A stretch of DNA of 64,000 bases from Meridianimarinicoccus marinus (GTDB lineage Bacteria; Pseudomonadota; Alphaproteobacteria; Rhodobacterales; Rhodobacteraceae). Location: NCBI RefSeq assembly GCF_040689105.1, contig NZ_JBFBVU010000014.1, positions 1 through 64,000 of the forward strand, written 5' to 3'. Shown in pieces: positions 1-8,712 of the stretch (within the stretch, counting starts at the first letter, position 1; each line of letters opens with the position of its first letter). Below the pieces are notes generated by a model. That model had not been told where the DNA came from and did not search any database. It saw only the letters and a list, made by a program, of their open reading frames with translations. A program made the position numbers and the translations under genes.

Positions 1-251
1 CGAGAATATCTACGGAATTCAGTCTATTAGGATACAGTGCTGGCCGCAATCGGAAGGGTATATGGTGCCCGGGGGCGAACCCCCCAGTTTCAATGACGAT
101 GGGGCCTGTGCTGGTCTTTGGGACAAGAGCAGATGCACCTACGTTGCAGGCCGGAACGCGGGTGTTCAGAGTTTCAGAGAACGGACAGAGACCGGGGAAT
201 CCTGCCTTGGCCGCCATATTCGGTCCCTCTGTGCGCCGCTGCCCGGGAAAT
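1..251. other. left-edge non-coding or decayed stretch
   Basis: I see no convincing gene here. It lies beyond the broken end of the IS6-like transposase remnant. A short GGGGG-cgaa-CCCCC hairpin is visible at about 71-85. Reading frames through it match no family I recognise, so it may be decayed or rearranged sequence. Confidence 0.4.
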
Positions 252-709
252 TCACGCCGCCTGGGTGCCGGGTTGGCGGGATCCTGTATATTGATCTACC
301 GCGCGCCACAGATACGCCATTTTCCTTTGACCCGGACGCAGGTCTCGTCCGCCTGCAAGTTCAGGCCGCGCCAGCTGCGATGTTTGTAGGCGCGCCGGGC
401 TACCTCTGGACCGAACTTGTGAACCCAGCGGTGCGCCGTCGCCCGGTCCACATCGATCGCTTGCCCAGCAAGCAGATCCCGGACATCGGCATAAGATAGA
501 GGGAACCAACAGTACCAGCGGACGGCGAGAAGGATGATGTCACGTGGATATCGATGGCGCTTGAACGGATCACGATGAATGACAGGCCCCAGTGCTGCCG
601 AAGGCCACGACACCATCGGAACTTGGGGCCAGCAACGCAACAGTCCCGTCTGTACTTCGCAATAGTGGCCAGCGTGCGGCCAAGGCAGACACACGCCATC
701 CCGCCGCAA
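252..709 (-). pseudogene. IS6-family (IS26-like) transposase remnant, frameshifted and truncated
   Basis: The reading frame starting near 709 carries the N-terminal part of an IS6-family DDE transposase: the segment DPFKRHRYPRDIILLAVRWY, then a helix-turn-helix region (VDRATAHRWVHKFGPEVA) and the first catalytic Asp in ADETCVRVKGKW. The match then leaves this frame at about 310-320 and resumes in the next frame as YLWRAVDQY, after which a stop follows. The remaining two acidic residues of the DDE triad and the whole C-terminal half are missing. No terminal inverted repeats could be paired. It is therefore a dead remnant that has lost its 3' half and carries at least one frameshift. The family is clear from the motif order; the exact IS name is not. 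Confidence 0.85.
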
Positions 710-835
710 AGCCGCCAGTCGCGCGCCGAGACCCGTTCCGGCAACGTGGGGTGAGATGGCGATTTGGGAAGCCGTGATCTGGCGATCAAGCCATGTTTGG
801 CTCTGCGGGTAGGCGTGGGCCCCTCCGGACGTCTT

Positions 836-2338
836 TCATGTCGTGGACGCGGATTGGCCTCGAGCGCGCCGCATGAGCATTCCGATCAGGGGTATGGTCC
901 AGATCAGGATTGTGAAAGCCCCCAGAACCCCGGATACCGGTCGATCGAAAAATCCGACGATGCCGCCGTCCGCCTTGATGACGGTTGCCATGAAATTGTC
1001 CTCCAGCATCGGGCCGATGACGATGCCGAGGATCGTCGGGGCGATGGGAAATCCGTTCTCCTCCATCAGGAAGCCGATGATCCCCAGAACCAGCATGACC
1101 GCGATACCATAGACGCTGTTGGTGATGGCAAAGGATCCGACCATGCAGAACAACAGGATCACCGGCATCAGCAGTCGCGCCGGGGTCTGGACCACATACC
1201 TGGATCCGCGGATTGCGAAATATCCCAGAAACAGAAGCAGGAAATTGGCAATGAAGAAGGTCAGGAAAATGGCATAGGTCAGGCTGGCCTGGTCGATGAA
1301 CACCATCGGGCCGGGGGTGATCCCCTTCATCAGCAGGACACCGATGGCGATGGCGGTCACGGAATCTCCGGGGATGCCGAAGACAAGTGCCGGGATCCAG
1401 ACGCCGCCAAGCGCTGCGTTGTTGGACGCCCCGGCCGCGGCAAGGCCTTCGGTGTGACCGGTGCCGAATTTTTCCGGCGTGCGGGAGAATTTCTTGGCTA
1501 TCGCATACGAAACCCAGGCCGCGATATCCGAACCGGCACCGGGCAGGATGCCGACAACCGTGCCGATCAGGCTGCCACGCACAAGGTTTCCCTTGTTGTC
1601 GCGCATCATCTTCCACTGGCCGCCATAGACCGTGGAGGTTGAATTCGGAATTGCGTTCTTCTCATGCCGCTTGGACATGGAGAACCTCAGGATTTCCGAC
1701 ATGGCGAACATGCCGATCATTGCCGGAATAAAGCTGACCCCGCCCATCAACTCGTAGGACCCGTAGGTGAAGCGCGGAAAGCCGCCGGTGACATCGATGC
1801 CGATGGTCGAGATGAAGAGGCCGATCAGCAGCGCCACCAGCCCCTTGATCGGCGAGCCGCGCGAGATGATGACCGAGCAGCTGAGGCCCAGGCAGGCCAG
1901 CCAGAAATATTCGACGGTACTGAACTGGAACGCGAACTCGGCCAGAAAAGGTGCCCCGGTGGCAAGGATGATCGCCCCCACCATGCCGCCGAAGACCGAA
2001 CAGACAAGACCGATGCCAAGCGCCTTCTCGGCTTCGCCGCGCAGCGTGTACTGGTACGCGTCGTCCACATAGGCGGCCGAGGCGGGCGTGCCGGGAATGC
2101 GCAGCATCGCGCCGGGAATGTCGCCGGCAAAGATCGCCATAGTGACCGCGCTGACAATGGCGGCGATGGCCGGCAGCGGGTCCATGAAGAACGTGAGCGG
2201 GACCAGCAAGGCTGTGGCCATGGTCGCCGAAAGCCCCGGAATGGCGCCGACGAACAGGCCGAAGATCGACGAGGCAAGAATGACGCCCAGCACCGAGGGA
2301 TCGGCGACCATGACGATGGCATTGGCGAAATTGTTCAT
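836..2338 (-). CDS. TTT transporter large membrane subunit (TctA family)
   Basis: This is the large permease subunit of a tripartite tricarboxylate transporter, a secondary uptake system for carboxylates that uses a periplasmic binding protein. The 500-residue length is typical for TctA. The N-terminal glycine-rich signature FVGAIPGLSATMA, the segment GDIPGAMLRIPGTPASAA and the mirrored half GILPGAGSDIAAWVSYAIAK are the family hallmarks, with about ten to twelve hydrophobic segments. AAGGGG lies seven bases before the ATG. It is the last gene of a minus-strand tctC-tctB-tctA operon, 18 bp after tctB. The substrate cannot be read from sequence; the neighbouring RraA-like aldolase and KGSADH suggest a di- or tricarboxylate or a sugar-acid-like compound. 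Confidence 0.95.
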   Translation of the reverse strand: MNNFANAIVMVADPSVLGVILASSIFGLFVGAIPGLSATMATALLVPLTFFMDPLPAIAAIVSAVTMAIFAGDIPGAMLRIPGTPASAAYVDDAYQYTLRGEAEKALGIGLVCSVFGGMVGAIILATGAPFLAEFAFQFSTVEYFWLACLGLSCSVIISRGSPIKGLVALLIGLFISTIGIDVTGGFPRFTYGSYELMGGVSFIPAMIGMFAMSEILRFSMSKRHEKNAIPNSTSTVYGGQWKMMRDNKGNLVRGSLIGTVVGILPGAGSDIAAWVSYAIAKKFSRTPEKFGTGHTEGLAAAGASNNAALGGVWIPALVFGIPGDSVTAIAIGVLLMKGITPGPMVFIDQASLTYAIFLTFFIANFLLLFLGYFAIRGSRYVVQTPARLLMPVILLFCMVGSFAITNSVYGIAVMLVLGIIGFLMEENGFPIAPTILGIVIGPMLEDNFMATVIKADGGIVGFFDRPVSGVLGAFTILIWTIPLIGMLMRRARGQSASTT

Positions 2339-2356
2339 GGGGATCCCCTTGCCTGC

Positions 2357-2830
2357 CTACCAGGCGACGGATTGCAGGATGCCCCAGGGCAGGGGCACCA
2401 GAAAGACCTTGCTGAACAGCGTGTGGATGGCCAGCGAGGCGATGACGGACACCAGGATCGCGGTCAGCACCTTGACCCGCAGGGACAAAAGGAAGGCCAG
2501 CAGCACCGTGATGCTGAGCACCGGAAACCCGATCACGTCGAGAAACGGAATGAAACTCGCCGTGCCCAGAAGCACGATACCGACCCGGATCAGCCGCCGC
2601 CGGTCGCCGATCCAGTCTCCCGGCTCGACCAGTTTCGACCGCGGCTGGCTGACGAGATCCTTGGCGATCAGGGTCAACGCGCAGCCGCCCAGGCCCAGGG
2701 CCACAATGGTCGGCAGCAGACCCGAGCCGACGGATTGCCCCGGTATCAAGGGAAAGGTGCTGGCTTGAATCAGGATGCCCGCCGAAAACACCAGCAGAAA
2801 GAAGCCCATCAGGCGGTCACTGATTTTCAT
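2357..2830 (-). CDS. TTT transporter small membrane subunit (TctB family)
   Basis: This is a 157-residue integral membrane protein with four predicted hydrophobic helices, the size and layout of TctB, the poorly conserved small permease subunit of TTT systems. It starts MKISDRLMGFFLLVF. It sits between the binding protein and TctA in the usual order. The 146-bp gap to the upstream tctC contains GC-rich inverted repeats (about 2895-2970) that could fold after tctC. Assignment rests on topology and position more than on motifs. Confidence 0.9.
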   Translation of the reverse strand: MKISDRLMGFFLLVFSAGILIQASTFPLIPGQSVGSGLLPTIVALGLGGCALTLIAKDLVSQPRSKLVEPGDWIGDRRRLIRVGIVLLGTASFIPFLDVIGFPVLSITVLLAFLLSLRVKVLTAILVSVIASLAIHTLFSKVFLVPLPWGILQSVAW

Positions 2831-2976
2831 GATTTCTCCCGTGGTCGTCGGGGCCGGTGCTCATGGTCTGCGCAACCACGGGCGTACCCCGGAACACTCC
2901 CGGTCGCGGGCCAGGCCCGACGTCCGAGGGCAAGGGGGCGCGCCCGAACCCCGAAGGCTCCGGGGCGCCCTGCCGG

Positions 2977-3957
2977 CTATTTCGCGAGGCCGGCCGCCTG
3001 CATCACCGAGCCGTTCGCGGCATCGGCATCCGCCATGAACTGGCCATAATCCGCACCGCCCAGCCAGACCATGCCAAAGCCACGATCCGCCATGAACGCC
3101 GCGAATTCGTCAGAGTTCCACGCCGTTTCCATCGCCGTTGAAAGCTTGGTGACGACATCGTCGGGCAGGCCAGCCGGGCCGACCACACCGCGCCATGACC
3201 CGACCAACAGCTCTACGCCGGTCTCGGATTTCACAGTTGGCAGGTCCGGTACACTGGCAAGCGGCTCCGCGCTCATCACCGCAAGCGACTTCACTTTTCC
3301 TGCGGAAATCAGCGAAACCGCTTCGGGATAGGAACACGCGACGATATCGACGCCGCCCGAAACCAGATCCTGAAGGCCGGCGGCCGAGCCCTTGGAGGGC
3401 ACCCACGGCACAGCATTCGAGTCGAGACCCGATTCAACCACAAGGCCCGCCATCGCGAGGTGCCAGATCCCGCCCTGACCAGTGCCCGAGGATTTCATTT
3501 CACCCGGCGCGGCCTTGGCGGCCTCGAGAAACGCCGTGATCGAGTCAAATTCGGAATCCGCCCGAACGTGGAACGCCGCCGGATCGGCATTGAACAGCCC
3601 GATCGGCGTATAGGCGGTATAGTCCAACTCGGTCAGACCCGCGAAATGCATCATCGCGATCTCGACGGTTGCCGTGCCGATCGTGTAGCCGTCGGGCTTG
3701 GCAAGGGCGATGGCCGAATGGCCGACAACGCCGGATCCGCCGTCGCGGTTGACGACCGTCACGGGAACGCCGAGTTCCTTTTCCATCAGTCCAGCCAGCA
3801 TGCGGCTGGTGGCATCGGTGCCGCCGCCCGCGCCCCAGGGAACGATCCAGGTGATCGGTCGTTCGGGGTATTCCGCCCGGGCATCATCGGCAAACATGAC
3901 AGTTCCAGCCGCGAGTGCAGCCGCGCCGACGCCGAGGGTCAGTAGATAACGAAGCAT
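2977..3957 (-). CDS. TTT periplasmic solute-binding protein (TctC/Bug family)
   Basis: This 326-residue extracytoplasmic binding protein of the Bug/TctC family has a Sec signal peptide that ends at about residue 28 (cleavage near ADDARA-EYPERP). The family's carboxylate-binding loop follows in ITWIVPWGAGGGTDATSR, and the central AAPGEMKSSGTGQGGIWH segment is also typical. GGGAGG lies six bases before the ATG. It heads the minus-strand TTT operon and is transcribed away from the RraA/KGSADH pair, with a long 703-bp intergenic region between the two starts. The ligand is unknown. Confidence 0.95.
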   Translation of the reverse strand: MLRYLLTLGVGAAALAAGTVMFADDARAEYPERPITWIVPWGAGGGTDATSRMLAGLMEKELGVPVTVVNRDGGSGVVGHSAIALAKPDGYTIGTATVEIAMMHFAGLTELDYTAYTPIGLFNADPAAFHVRADSEFDSITAFLEAAKAAPGEMKSSGTGQGGIWHLAMAGLVVESGLDSNAVPWVPSKGSAAGLQDLVSGGVDIVACSYPEAVSLISAGKVKSLAVMSAEPLASVPDLPTVKSETGVELLVGSWRGVVGPAGLPDDVVTKLSTAMETAWNSDEFAAFMADRGFGMVWLGGADYGQFMADADAANGSVMQAAGLAK

Positions 3958-4660
3958 GAATATCCTCCCTTACATGCATATGTGATTGACCGGCTGGCGC
4001 TCCTCTTCACAGCACCGGTCGTGAATAAAGCAACAATGCTCTTCATCATGCGAAAGCCCGTCGCCCATTCGCACGCGTGAGCAAGGACGACGGAACAGAA
4101 TTCTTCGGATCTCTGTGATCCGATTGCGAGCACCCTGAAATAAAAGCCGATTGAAGTCGAGAAGAATGAAACGGTGTGGACGATGTTCTGGACTGTTGCG
4201 GCAGGCGCATTGCGATCTTTGGCCGGCCGCAGAGACACAAGCAGACCTTGACACCAGCCAGACGGCCTTCACGCGACCGTTGCTGCGGTGATTAGTAAGT
4301 TGCCTATACAGATAACCCTGAATTCCCGCTCGTTTTCTCCGAAATTCGACAAGATAAATTACAAATATTGACACATCATCAGGAGGTATCTATGAACCTC
4401 TGAACACCGGCGGGGGGACTCGAAGTCGCCGATGCTCGGATCCTTCAGGTGTTTGGATACGGGGGGCCTCTTTGAACTCCACAGGGCGCCCACCCTTCGG
4501 TGGACGCGAGCAACTCCCAAGACAGCACGTCGATCGGGGGTGCAATTGCATTGATCGACGGCAAGCGTCGGTCTGTATCAACTTCCGCTCCCTTGGCCAA
4601 AACCGGGCAAGGGACGACCGGAAACACAACGGCCATGGCGGCAAATGACAGGAAGAGAGA
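3958..4660. other. 703-bp divergent intergenic region between tctC-type and RraA-like genes
   Basis: No gene is supported here. Open frames on both strands lack recognisable domains. The region holds the promoters of two divergent units. Visible elements are a TGATTAGTAA decamer at 4289-4298 that recurs before the second TTT operon (7154-7163), a TTGACA at 4359, an AGGAGG followed by ATG-AAC-CTC-TGA (a three-codon reading frame at 4392-4403), a small hairpin at 4486-4507 (GCGCCCACC/GGTGGACGC) and the nested palindrome at 4529-4559. Confidence 0.6.
4529..4559. promoter_or_regulatory. nested palindrome upstream of the RraA-like gene, candidate operator
   Basis: The outer arms GTCGATC and GATCGAC are perfect inverted repeats, and between them lies the perfect palindrome TGCAATTGCA (4541-4550). 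The element is about 100 bp upstream of the RraA-like start. Nested dyads of this kind are typical of transcription factor sites. The regulator is not identified; the FadR-type gene at 10891 is one candidate. Confidence 0.4.
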
Positions 4661-5386
4661 ATGAGCGACTATATTTTGTCCAATGAAACGCGCGACAAGC
4701 TGAAGAAAGTGTCCACGGCTTCGGTTGCCACGGCTCTGTACAAGCGCGGCCTGCGCAACCAGTTCGTGCAAGGGGTTGTGCCGCTTGAGCGCAAGCCGGT
4801 GACAATGGTCGGCCAAGCCTACACATTGCGCTATATCCCGGCCCGCGAAGACCGTAACCCGCTCACCGTTTTCCGCGCGCGTGACCACAAGCAACGCGTG
4901 GCCGTGGAAACCTGCCCCGAAGGTCACGTGCTGGTGATGGATGCCCGCAAGGACAGCCGCGCGGCAACGGCAGGATCCATCCTGGTCACCCGCCTTGCCA
5001 AACGCGGCGTCGCCGGTGTCGTGTCGGACGGCGGTGTGCGTGATGCCCTGGGCATCGCCGCTTTGGGGATTCCGGCCTATTTCGCCTGCTCCTCGGCACC
5101 GACCAACCTGACGCTGCATGAGGCGGTCGATCTCAACGTGCCGATTTCCTGCGGTGACGCGCCGGTGTTTCCCGGCGATGTGATGCTGGGCGACGCCGAC
5201 GGCGTGATGGTGATCCCTGCGCATCTGGCCGAGGAAATCGCCGAGGAATGCACCAACATGGAATCATACGAGGATTTCGTGCTGGAAGAAGTGAGCAGCG
5301 GCGCCGGGATCATCGGCCTCTACCCTGCAACAGACGAAGAAAGCCTTGTAAAATACGACGCATGGCGCAAACGGACGGGCCGATAA
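4661..5386 (+). CDS. RraA-like aldolase/decarboxylase family protein
   Basis: This 241-residue member of the RraA-like fold family includes 4-hydroxy-4-methyl-2-oxoglutarate/4-carboxy-4-hydroxy-2-oxoadipate aldolases and the RNase E inhibitor RraA. The core signature is present: GSILVTRLAKRGVAGVVSDG, then GGVRD, where the Arg-Asp pair binds the metal and oxoacid substrate. PVFPGDVMLGDADGVMVIP follows and is close to the family consensus. AGGAAGAGAGA precedes the ATG. One base separates it from the KGSADH gene, so the two are co-transcribed. With a KGSADH partner and carboxylate transporters on both sides, a cytosolic role in cleaving or decarboxylating a dicarboxylic oxoacid is more likely than RNase control. 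The exact substrate is unknown. Confidence 0.85.
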   Translation: MSDYILSNETRDKLKKVSTASVATALYKRGLRNQFVQGVVPLERKPVTMVGQAYTLRYIPAREDRNPLTVFRARDHKQRVAVETCPEGHVLVMDARKDSRAATAGSILVTRLAKRGVAGVVSDGGVRDALGIAALGIPAYFACSSAPTNLTLHEAVDLNVPISCGDAPVFPGDVMLGDADGVMVIPAHLAEEIAEECTNMESYEDFVLEEVSSGAGIIGLYPATDEESLVKYDAWRKRTGR

Positions 5387-5387
5387 C

Positions 5388-6908
5388 ATGACATTCACTC
5401 CCCATGGCGATCATCTGATTGCTGGCCAACGGATCGGCTCCGAGACGCGGTTTTCTTCTGCACCTGCAACTGGCAGAGCCTTTGAATTCTCGGCCGGATC
5501 TCCCGAACTGGTGGCACAGGCTTGTGCCGCGGCCCATGCCGCATTCCCGGGTTTAGCCGCCACCACCCGCGAGCAGCGCGCGACGCTTCTGGACACCATT
5601 GCCGATGAGATCGACGCCCGCGGGGAACAGATCACCGAGATCGGATCTTCGGAAACCGGTCTGCCCGCCGCCCGCCTTCAAGGCGAGCGAGGCCGGACGA
5701 CCGGTCAGTTGCGCCTGTTCGCGGCGCATGTTCGGGCCGGAGACTACCTCGATCGTCGCCATGACGCGGCCCTGCCTGACCGTCAGCCGCTGCCCCGCCC
5801 CGATCTGCGGATGATGCAGCGGCCGGTCGGTCCCGTGGCCGTCTTTGGTGCCTCCAACTTCCCGCTCGCCTTCTCGGTGGCCGGGGGCGATACCGCAGCG
5901 GCCCTGGCCGCCGGGTGCCCGGTCGTCGTCAAGGGACACGGTGCGCACCCCGGCACGAGTGAAGTCGTCGGCGATGCCATCGTCGCGGCGCTGGACAAGC
6001 TTGGCATGGATACGGGCCTGTTCAGCCTCGTTCAGGGCGGCAACCGCGCCGTGGGTGAAGCGCTTGTAACCGATCCGCGGATCAAGGCCGTCGGCTTTAC
6101 CGGCAGCCTCGGCGGTGGCCGTGCGTTATACGATCTTTGCGCATCGCGCCCCGAGCCGATCCCCTTCTTCGGGGAATTGGGCAGCGTCAATCCAATGTTC
6201 ATCCTGCCGCGGGCCGCGGCGTCCCGCGCGGCGGATCTGGGAGCCGGTTGGGCCGGAAGCCTGACCATGGGCGCGGGGCAGTTCTGCACCAATCCGGGCA
6301 TCGCCATCGTGATCGACGGGCCGGATGCGGATGCTTTCGCGGAAGCCGCGACCGAAGGACTCGGGGCCGTTTCGGCCCAAACCATGCTGACCGATGGAAT
6401 GGCCGATGCCTACCGCAATGGTGCCCGCCGAGTTTCGGAAGGCGCCGGCGTGAAATCTCTCCTGAGCACCGCTTGCGAAGGCCGAAGTGCTGCACCCTAT
6501 CTGTTCGAGGTGTCGGCCAGCAACTGGTTGACCGACGAGGCGCTGTCGGAAGAAGTTTTCGGCCCGCTGGGATTGGTCATCCGTGTCACGGATGCGGCGC
6601 AGATGGCCCAGATCGCGGCAAGCTTCAAAGGCCAGTTGACGGCAACGATCCAGATGGATGACAGCGACATCGACCTGGCACGAGAGCTTCTGCCGACGCT
6701 GGAACGCATGGCAGGCCGGGTTCTGGCCAATGGCTTTCCGACAGGCGTCGAGGTCTGCGATTCTATGGTTCACGGCGGGCCGTACCCGGCCAGCACCAAC
6801 TTTGGCGCCACCTCTGTCGGCACGCTGTCCATCCGCCGTTTCCTGCGGCCGGTGTGCTACCAGAACCTCCCTGAAGCGCTCCTCCCGGCCGATCTCGCGA
6901 CCCTCTAG
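5388..6908 (+). CDS. NADP-type 2-oxoglutarate semialdehyde dehydrogenase (KGSADH) family
   Basis: This 506-residue aldehyde dehydrogenase belongs to the 2,5-dioxovalerate (alpha-ketoglutarate semialdehyde) dehydrogenase group. It has the catalytic general base Glu263 in FFGELGSVNPMF and the nucleophile Cys300 in GAGQFCTNPGI. The N-terminal GHGAHPGTSEVV segment and the C-terminal RRFLRPVCYQNLP tail are typical of this group. The family oxidises 2-oxoglutarate semialdehyde to 2-oxoglutarate, the final step of several sugar-acid and hydroxyproline routes. It is one base downstream of the RraA-like gene. A close paralogue lies at 52982-54493 in the hydroxyproline locus; the C-terminal regions are almost identical, so duplication or shared ancestry is likely. 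Confidence 0.9.
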   Translation: MTFTPHGDHLIAGQRIGSETRFSSAPATGRAFEFSAGSPELVAQACAAAHAAFPGLAATTREQRATLLDTIADEIDARGEQITEIGSSETGLPAARLQGERGRTTGQLRLFAAHVRAGDYLDRRHDAALPDRQPLPRPDLRMMQRPVGPVAVFGASNFPLAFSVAGGDTAAALAAGCPVVVKGHGAHPGTSEVVGDAIVAALDKLGMDTGLFSLVQGGNRAVGEALVTDPRIKAVGFTGSLGGGRALYDLCASRPEPIPFFGELGSVNPMFILPRAAASRAADLGAGWAGSLTMGAGQFCTNPGIAIVIDGPDADAFAEAATEGLGAVSAQTMLTDGMADAYRNGARRVSEGAGVKSLLSTACEGRSAAPYLFEVSASNWLTDEALSEEVFGPLGLVIRVTDAAQMAQIAASFKGQLTATIQMDDSDIDLARELLPTLERMAGRVLANGFPTGVEVCDSMVHGGPYPASTNFGATSVGTLSIRRFLRPVCYQNLPEALLPADLATL

Positions 6909-7525
6909 CGTCGTGCATATCGGCCCGACGGCCCGCTTTCGCATCTTGGAGTGGCGGCGGGCCATTGCTCGGTCATGGGCCGATGGCGCAGCGCGATTCC
7001 CGCGCGTGGCTCTGGCAGAAGGGCATTACTAATCTTGTCAGGTTGTTCAGGGGTCGGCGCTCACAAACACATATCAGCCCAATTCTGCTGCTAATCTGAA
7101 CATATTCTGGATCGGATCGCCCGATTTAGAGGGTAAATGGCAAATTTCTACGTTGATTAGTAAAAATTAGGCTAGTAGAGTGAGACTCGCTTTCTGGAGA
7201 ATCCCGCTGACTGGGCAGGCATCTTCCAAGGGCTTCGACTCGATAGATGAGGGAGGGTGGTATCAGTCGCAATTGAAGCATGGGCTTTCCGTGCTTCGAG
7301 AGGCGCGATGGGTCGACGAGGCGCAGTGGGTTCTAGGCAACCTGGATACGCCCAGTCTTTCCCCGGCGCGAAAACAAGGCCTGGAACCACGCTCAAGCCT
7401 TGAAGTCCCTCTAGGAAAAACCGTGAAACCGAACCGGCGAAACGCTCTGTTGTGACAGGGCAGCCGGTTCATTCAACTTGCCAGATTCGTCTGGATTTCG
7501 ACATCTGTGAAGGAGGAACAGGTCT
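6909..7525. other. 617-bp intergenic region with a possible structured leader
   Basis: The AT-richer centre (about 7080-7190) is the probable promoter of the second TTT operon and contains TGATTAGTAA at 7154-7163. The inverse, TTACTAATC, is at 7026-7034. From 7180 to 7455 there is an open frame of 91 codons starting MRLAFWRIPLTGQ, with no recognisable domain and no good ribosome binding site; I do not call it a gene. Two hairpins at 7375-7402 and 7431-7470 precede the tctC-type start. Confidence 0.5.
7375..7470 (+). promoter_or_regulatory. tandem hairpins in the leader of the second TTT operon
   Basis: The first hairpin pairs CAAGGC (7375-7380) with GCCTTG (7397-7402). The second pairs GAACCGGC (7431-7438) with GCCGGTTC (7463-7470) and contains an inner CTGT/ACAG stem. 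They lie 55-150 bases before the ATG of the binding-protein gene, so they would be in its untranslated leader. This may be a cis-acting RNA element; no known riboswitch class is recognised. Confidence 0.35.
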
Positions 7526-8491
7526 ATGTTTCCCAATAGCCTGAAAAGCAAACTCGTGTTGGCACTCGGTGCCTGTATCATTGGATCTTCGGTTGCCGCT
7601 GCGGACTTCCCGACCCGTGACATTCGACTGATCGTTCCGTGGCCCGCAGGCGGCGGTGCCGATGCCATTTCGCGCAAGATCAGCAACATTGCCGAGCAAG
7701 AACTTCCGAAATCCATCTACGTGGAAAACATTGCCGGGGCCGTGACGGCGACCGGCCTGATCCAGATGACCAATTCGCGCCCCGATGGCCACACCGTTGG
7801 CGTGTTGACCTACGACAGTGTCATCACCCTGCCGCGCGGCCAGATGGTGCCCGGCTATTCGCTGGACAACATGACCCCCATCGCCCGCATCACCAGCGAA
7901 GCCGATGCGATCGTGGTCTCCAAGCACTCGGGCATCAACACTTTCGAAGAGCTGGTCGAGGCCGCCAAGGCCAATCCCGGCAAGGTGCGCGTCGGTGTGG
8001 CTCCGAAAGGCTCGGGCCCGTATCTGTCGGTCATCCAGTTGGAAGAACTGCTGGGCGTCGATTTCAACGTGATCACCTATGCCGGCTCGTCGAGCGCCGA
8101 AGCAGAAGCCCTGCTGTCGGGTGAACTTGATGCGGCGATCTCCAGCCTGGGCGATTTCAGCGGCATCATCACCTCGGGCGACGCCAAGGGTGTGGTCGAA
8201 CTGAGCTCGGTGCAGAACAAGACCTACACCGATGTGCCGACCATCAAGTCCAAGGGCTTTGATCTGCAAACCGGCAGCTTCATCGTTCTGGCCGCGCCGA
8301 AGGACACGCCGGCAGACGCCGTCGCGACCCTGGAAACCACCTTCAAGACGGCCTACGACAGCGCCGAATTCCAGGATTGGCTGGCCCAGGTTGGCGTGAC
8401 CGCCGACTGGCTTGGCGCGGACGAGGTTCAGGGCTGGATCGGTGAGCTTCAGAACAAGACCTTCACGCTCATGGACGAGCTGAACCTGTAA
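7526..8491 (+). CDS. TTT periplasmic solute-binding protein (TctC/Bug family), second system
   Basis: This 321-residue Bug/TctC-family binding protein has a Sec signal ending near residue 26 (SSVAAA-DFPTRD) and the ligand loop IRLIVPWPAGGGADAISRKI. The central AAKANPGKVRVGVAPKGSGP segment is typical of the family. AAGGAGG lies about ten bases before the ATG. It starts a plus-strand TTT operon with its own small and large membrane subunits downstream. It is clearly diverged from the binding protein at 2977-3957, so the two systems probably take different but related substrates. Confidence 0.95.
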   Translation: MFPNSLKSKLVLALGACIIGSSVAAADFPTRDIRLIVPWPAGGGADAISRKISNIAEQELPKSIYVENIAGAVTATGLIQMTNSRPDGHTVGVLTYDSVITLPRGQMVPGYSLDNMTPIARITSEADAIVVSKHSGINTFEELVEAAKANPGKVRVGVAPKGSGPYLSVIQLEELLGVDFNVITYAGSSSAEAEALLSGELDAAISSLGDFSGIITSGDAKGVVELSSVQNKTYTDVPTIKSKGFDLQTGSFIVLAAPKDTPADAVATLETTFKTAYDSAEFQDWLAQVGVTADWLGADEVQGWIGELQNKTFTLMDELNL

Positions 8492-8505
8492 TCAGTCAGA
8501 CACCC

Positions 8506-8532
8506 ATGCCCCCGGTTCCGGATCGGGGGCAT
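8506..8532 (+). terminator. intercistronic hairpin after the TTT binding-protein gene
   Basis: The arms ATGCCCCCG and CGGGGGCAT pair perfectly around a nine-base loop, 15 bases after the stop codon. There is no T-run. Such hairpins between binding-protein and permease genes usually stabilise or attenuate the transcript so that the binding protein is made in excess. Confidence 0.65.
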
Positions 8533-8712
8533 CCCCCTGCGCGCGTGCCGTGCCCTGCGCGGAGCAGTGACGCGAACCGCCACCTCGACGGGCAGTCCCC
8601 CCGAAACAGGACGCGGCTGCACTCGCGCGGCTTTGCAAAAATTTTCCGGGCCTGACGCACTTACAGCCGCTTGGCGCTGACGACCCCACCACACCCAGCC
8701 TGGGAGAAGACG

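Noticed and set aside
1664..3049. 461-codon plus-strand frame opposite the first TTT membrane genes
   Set aside because: Charged, low-complexity antisense frame; TctA and TctB on the other strand have clear membrane topology and motifs.
3970..4374. 134-codon minus-strand frame upstream of the first TTT binding-protein gene
   Set aside because: Composition unlike the neighbours, no domain and no ribosome binding site; it covers the probable promoter region.
7180..7455. 91-codon frame starting MRLAFWRIPLTGQ
   Set aside because: No ribosome binding site, no recognisable domain, and it overlaps hairpins; it could be decayed mobile DNA but I cannot support a gene.
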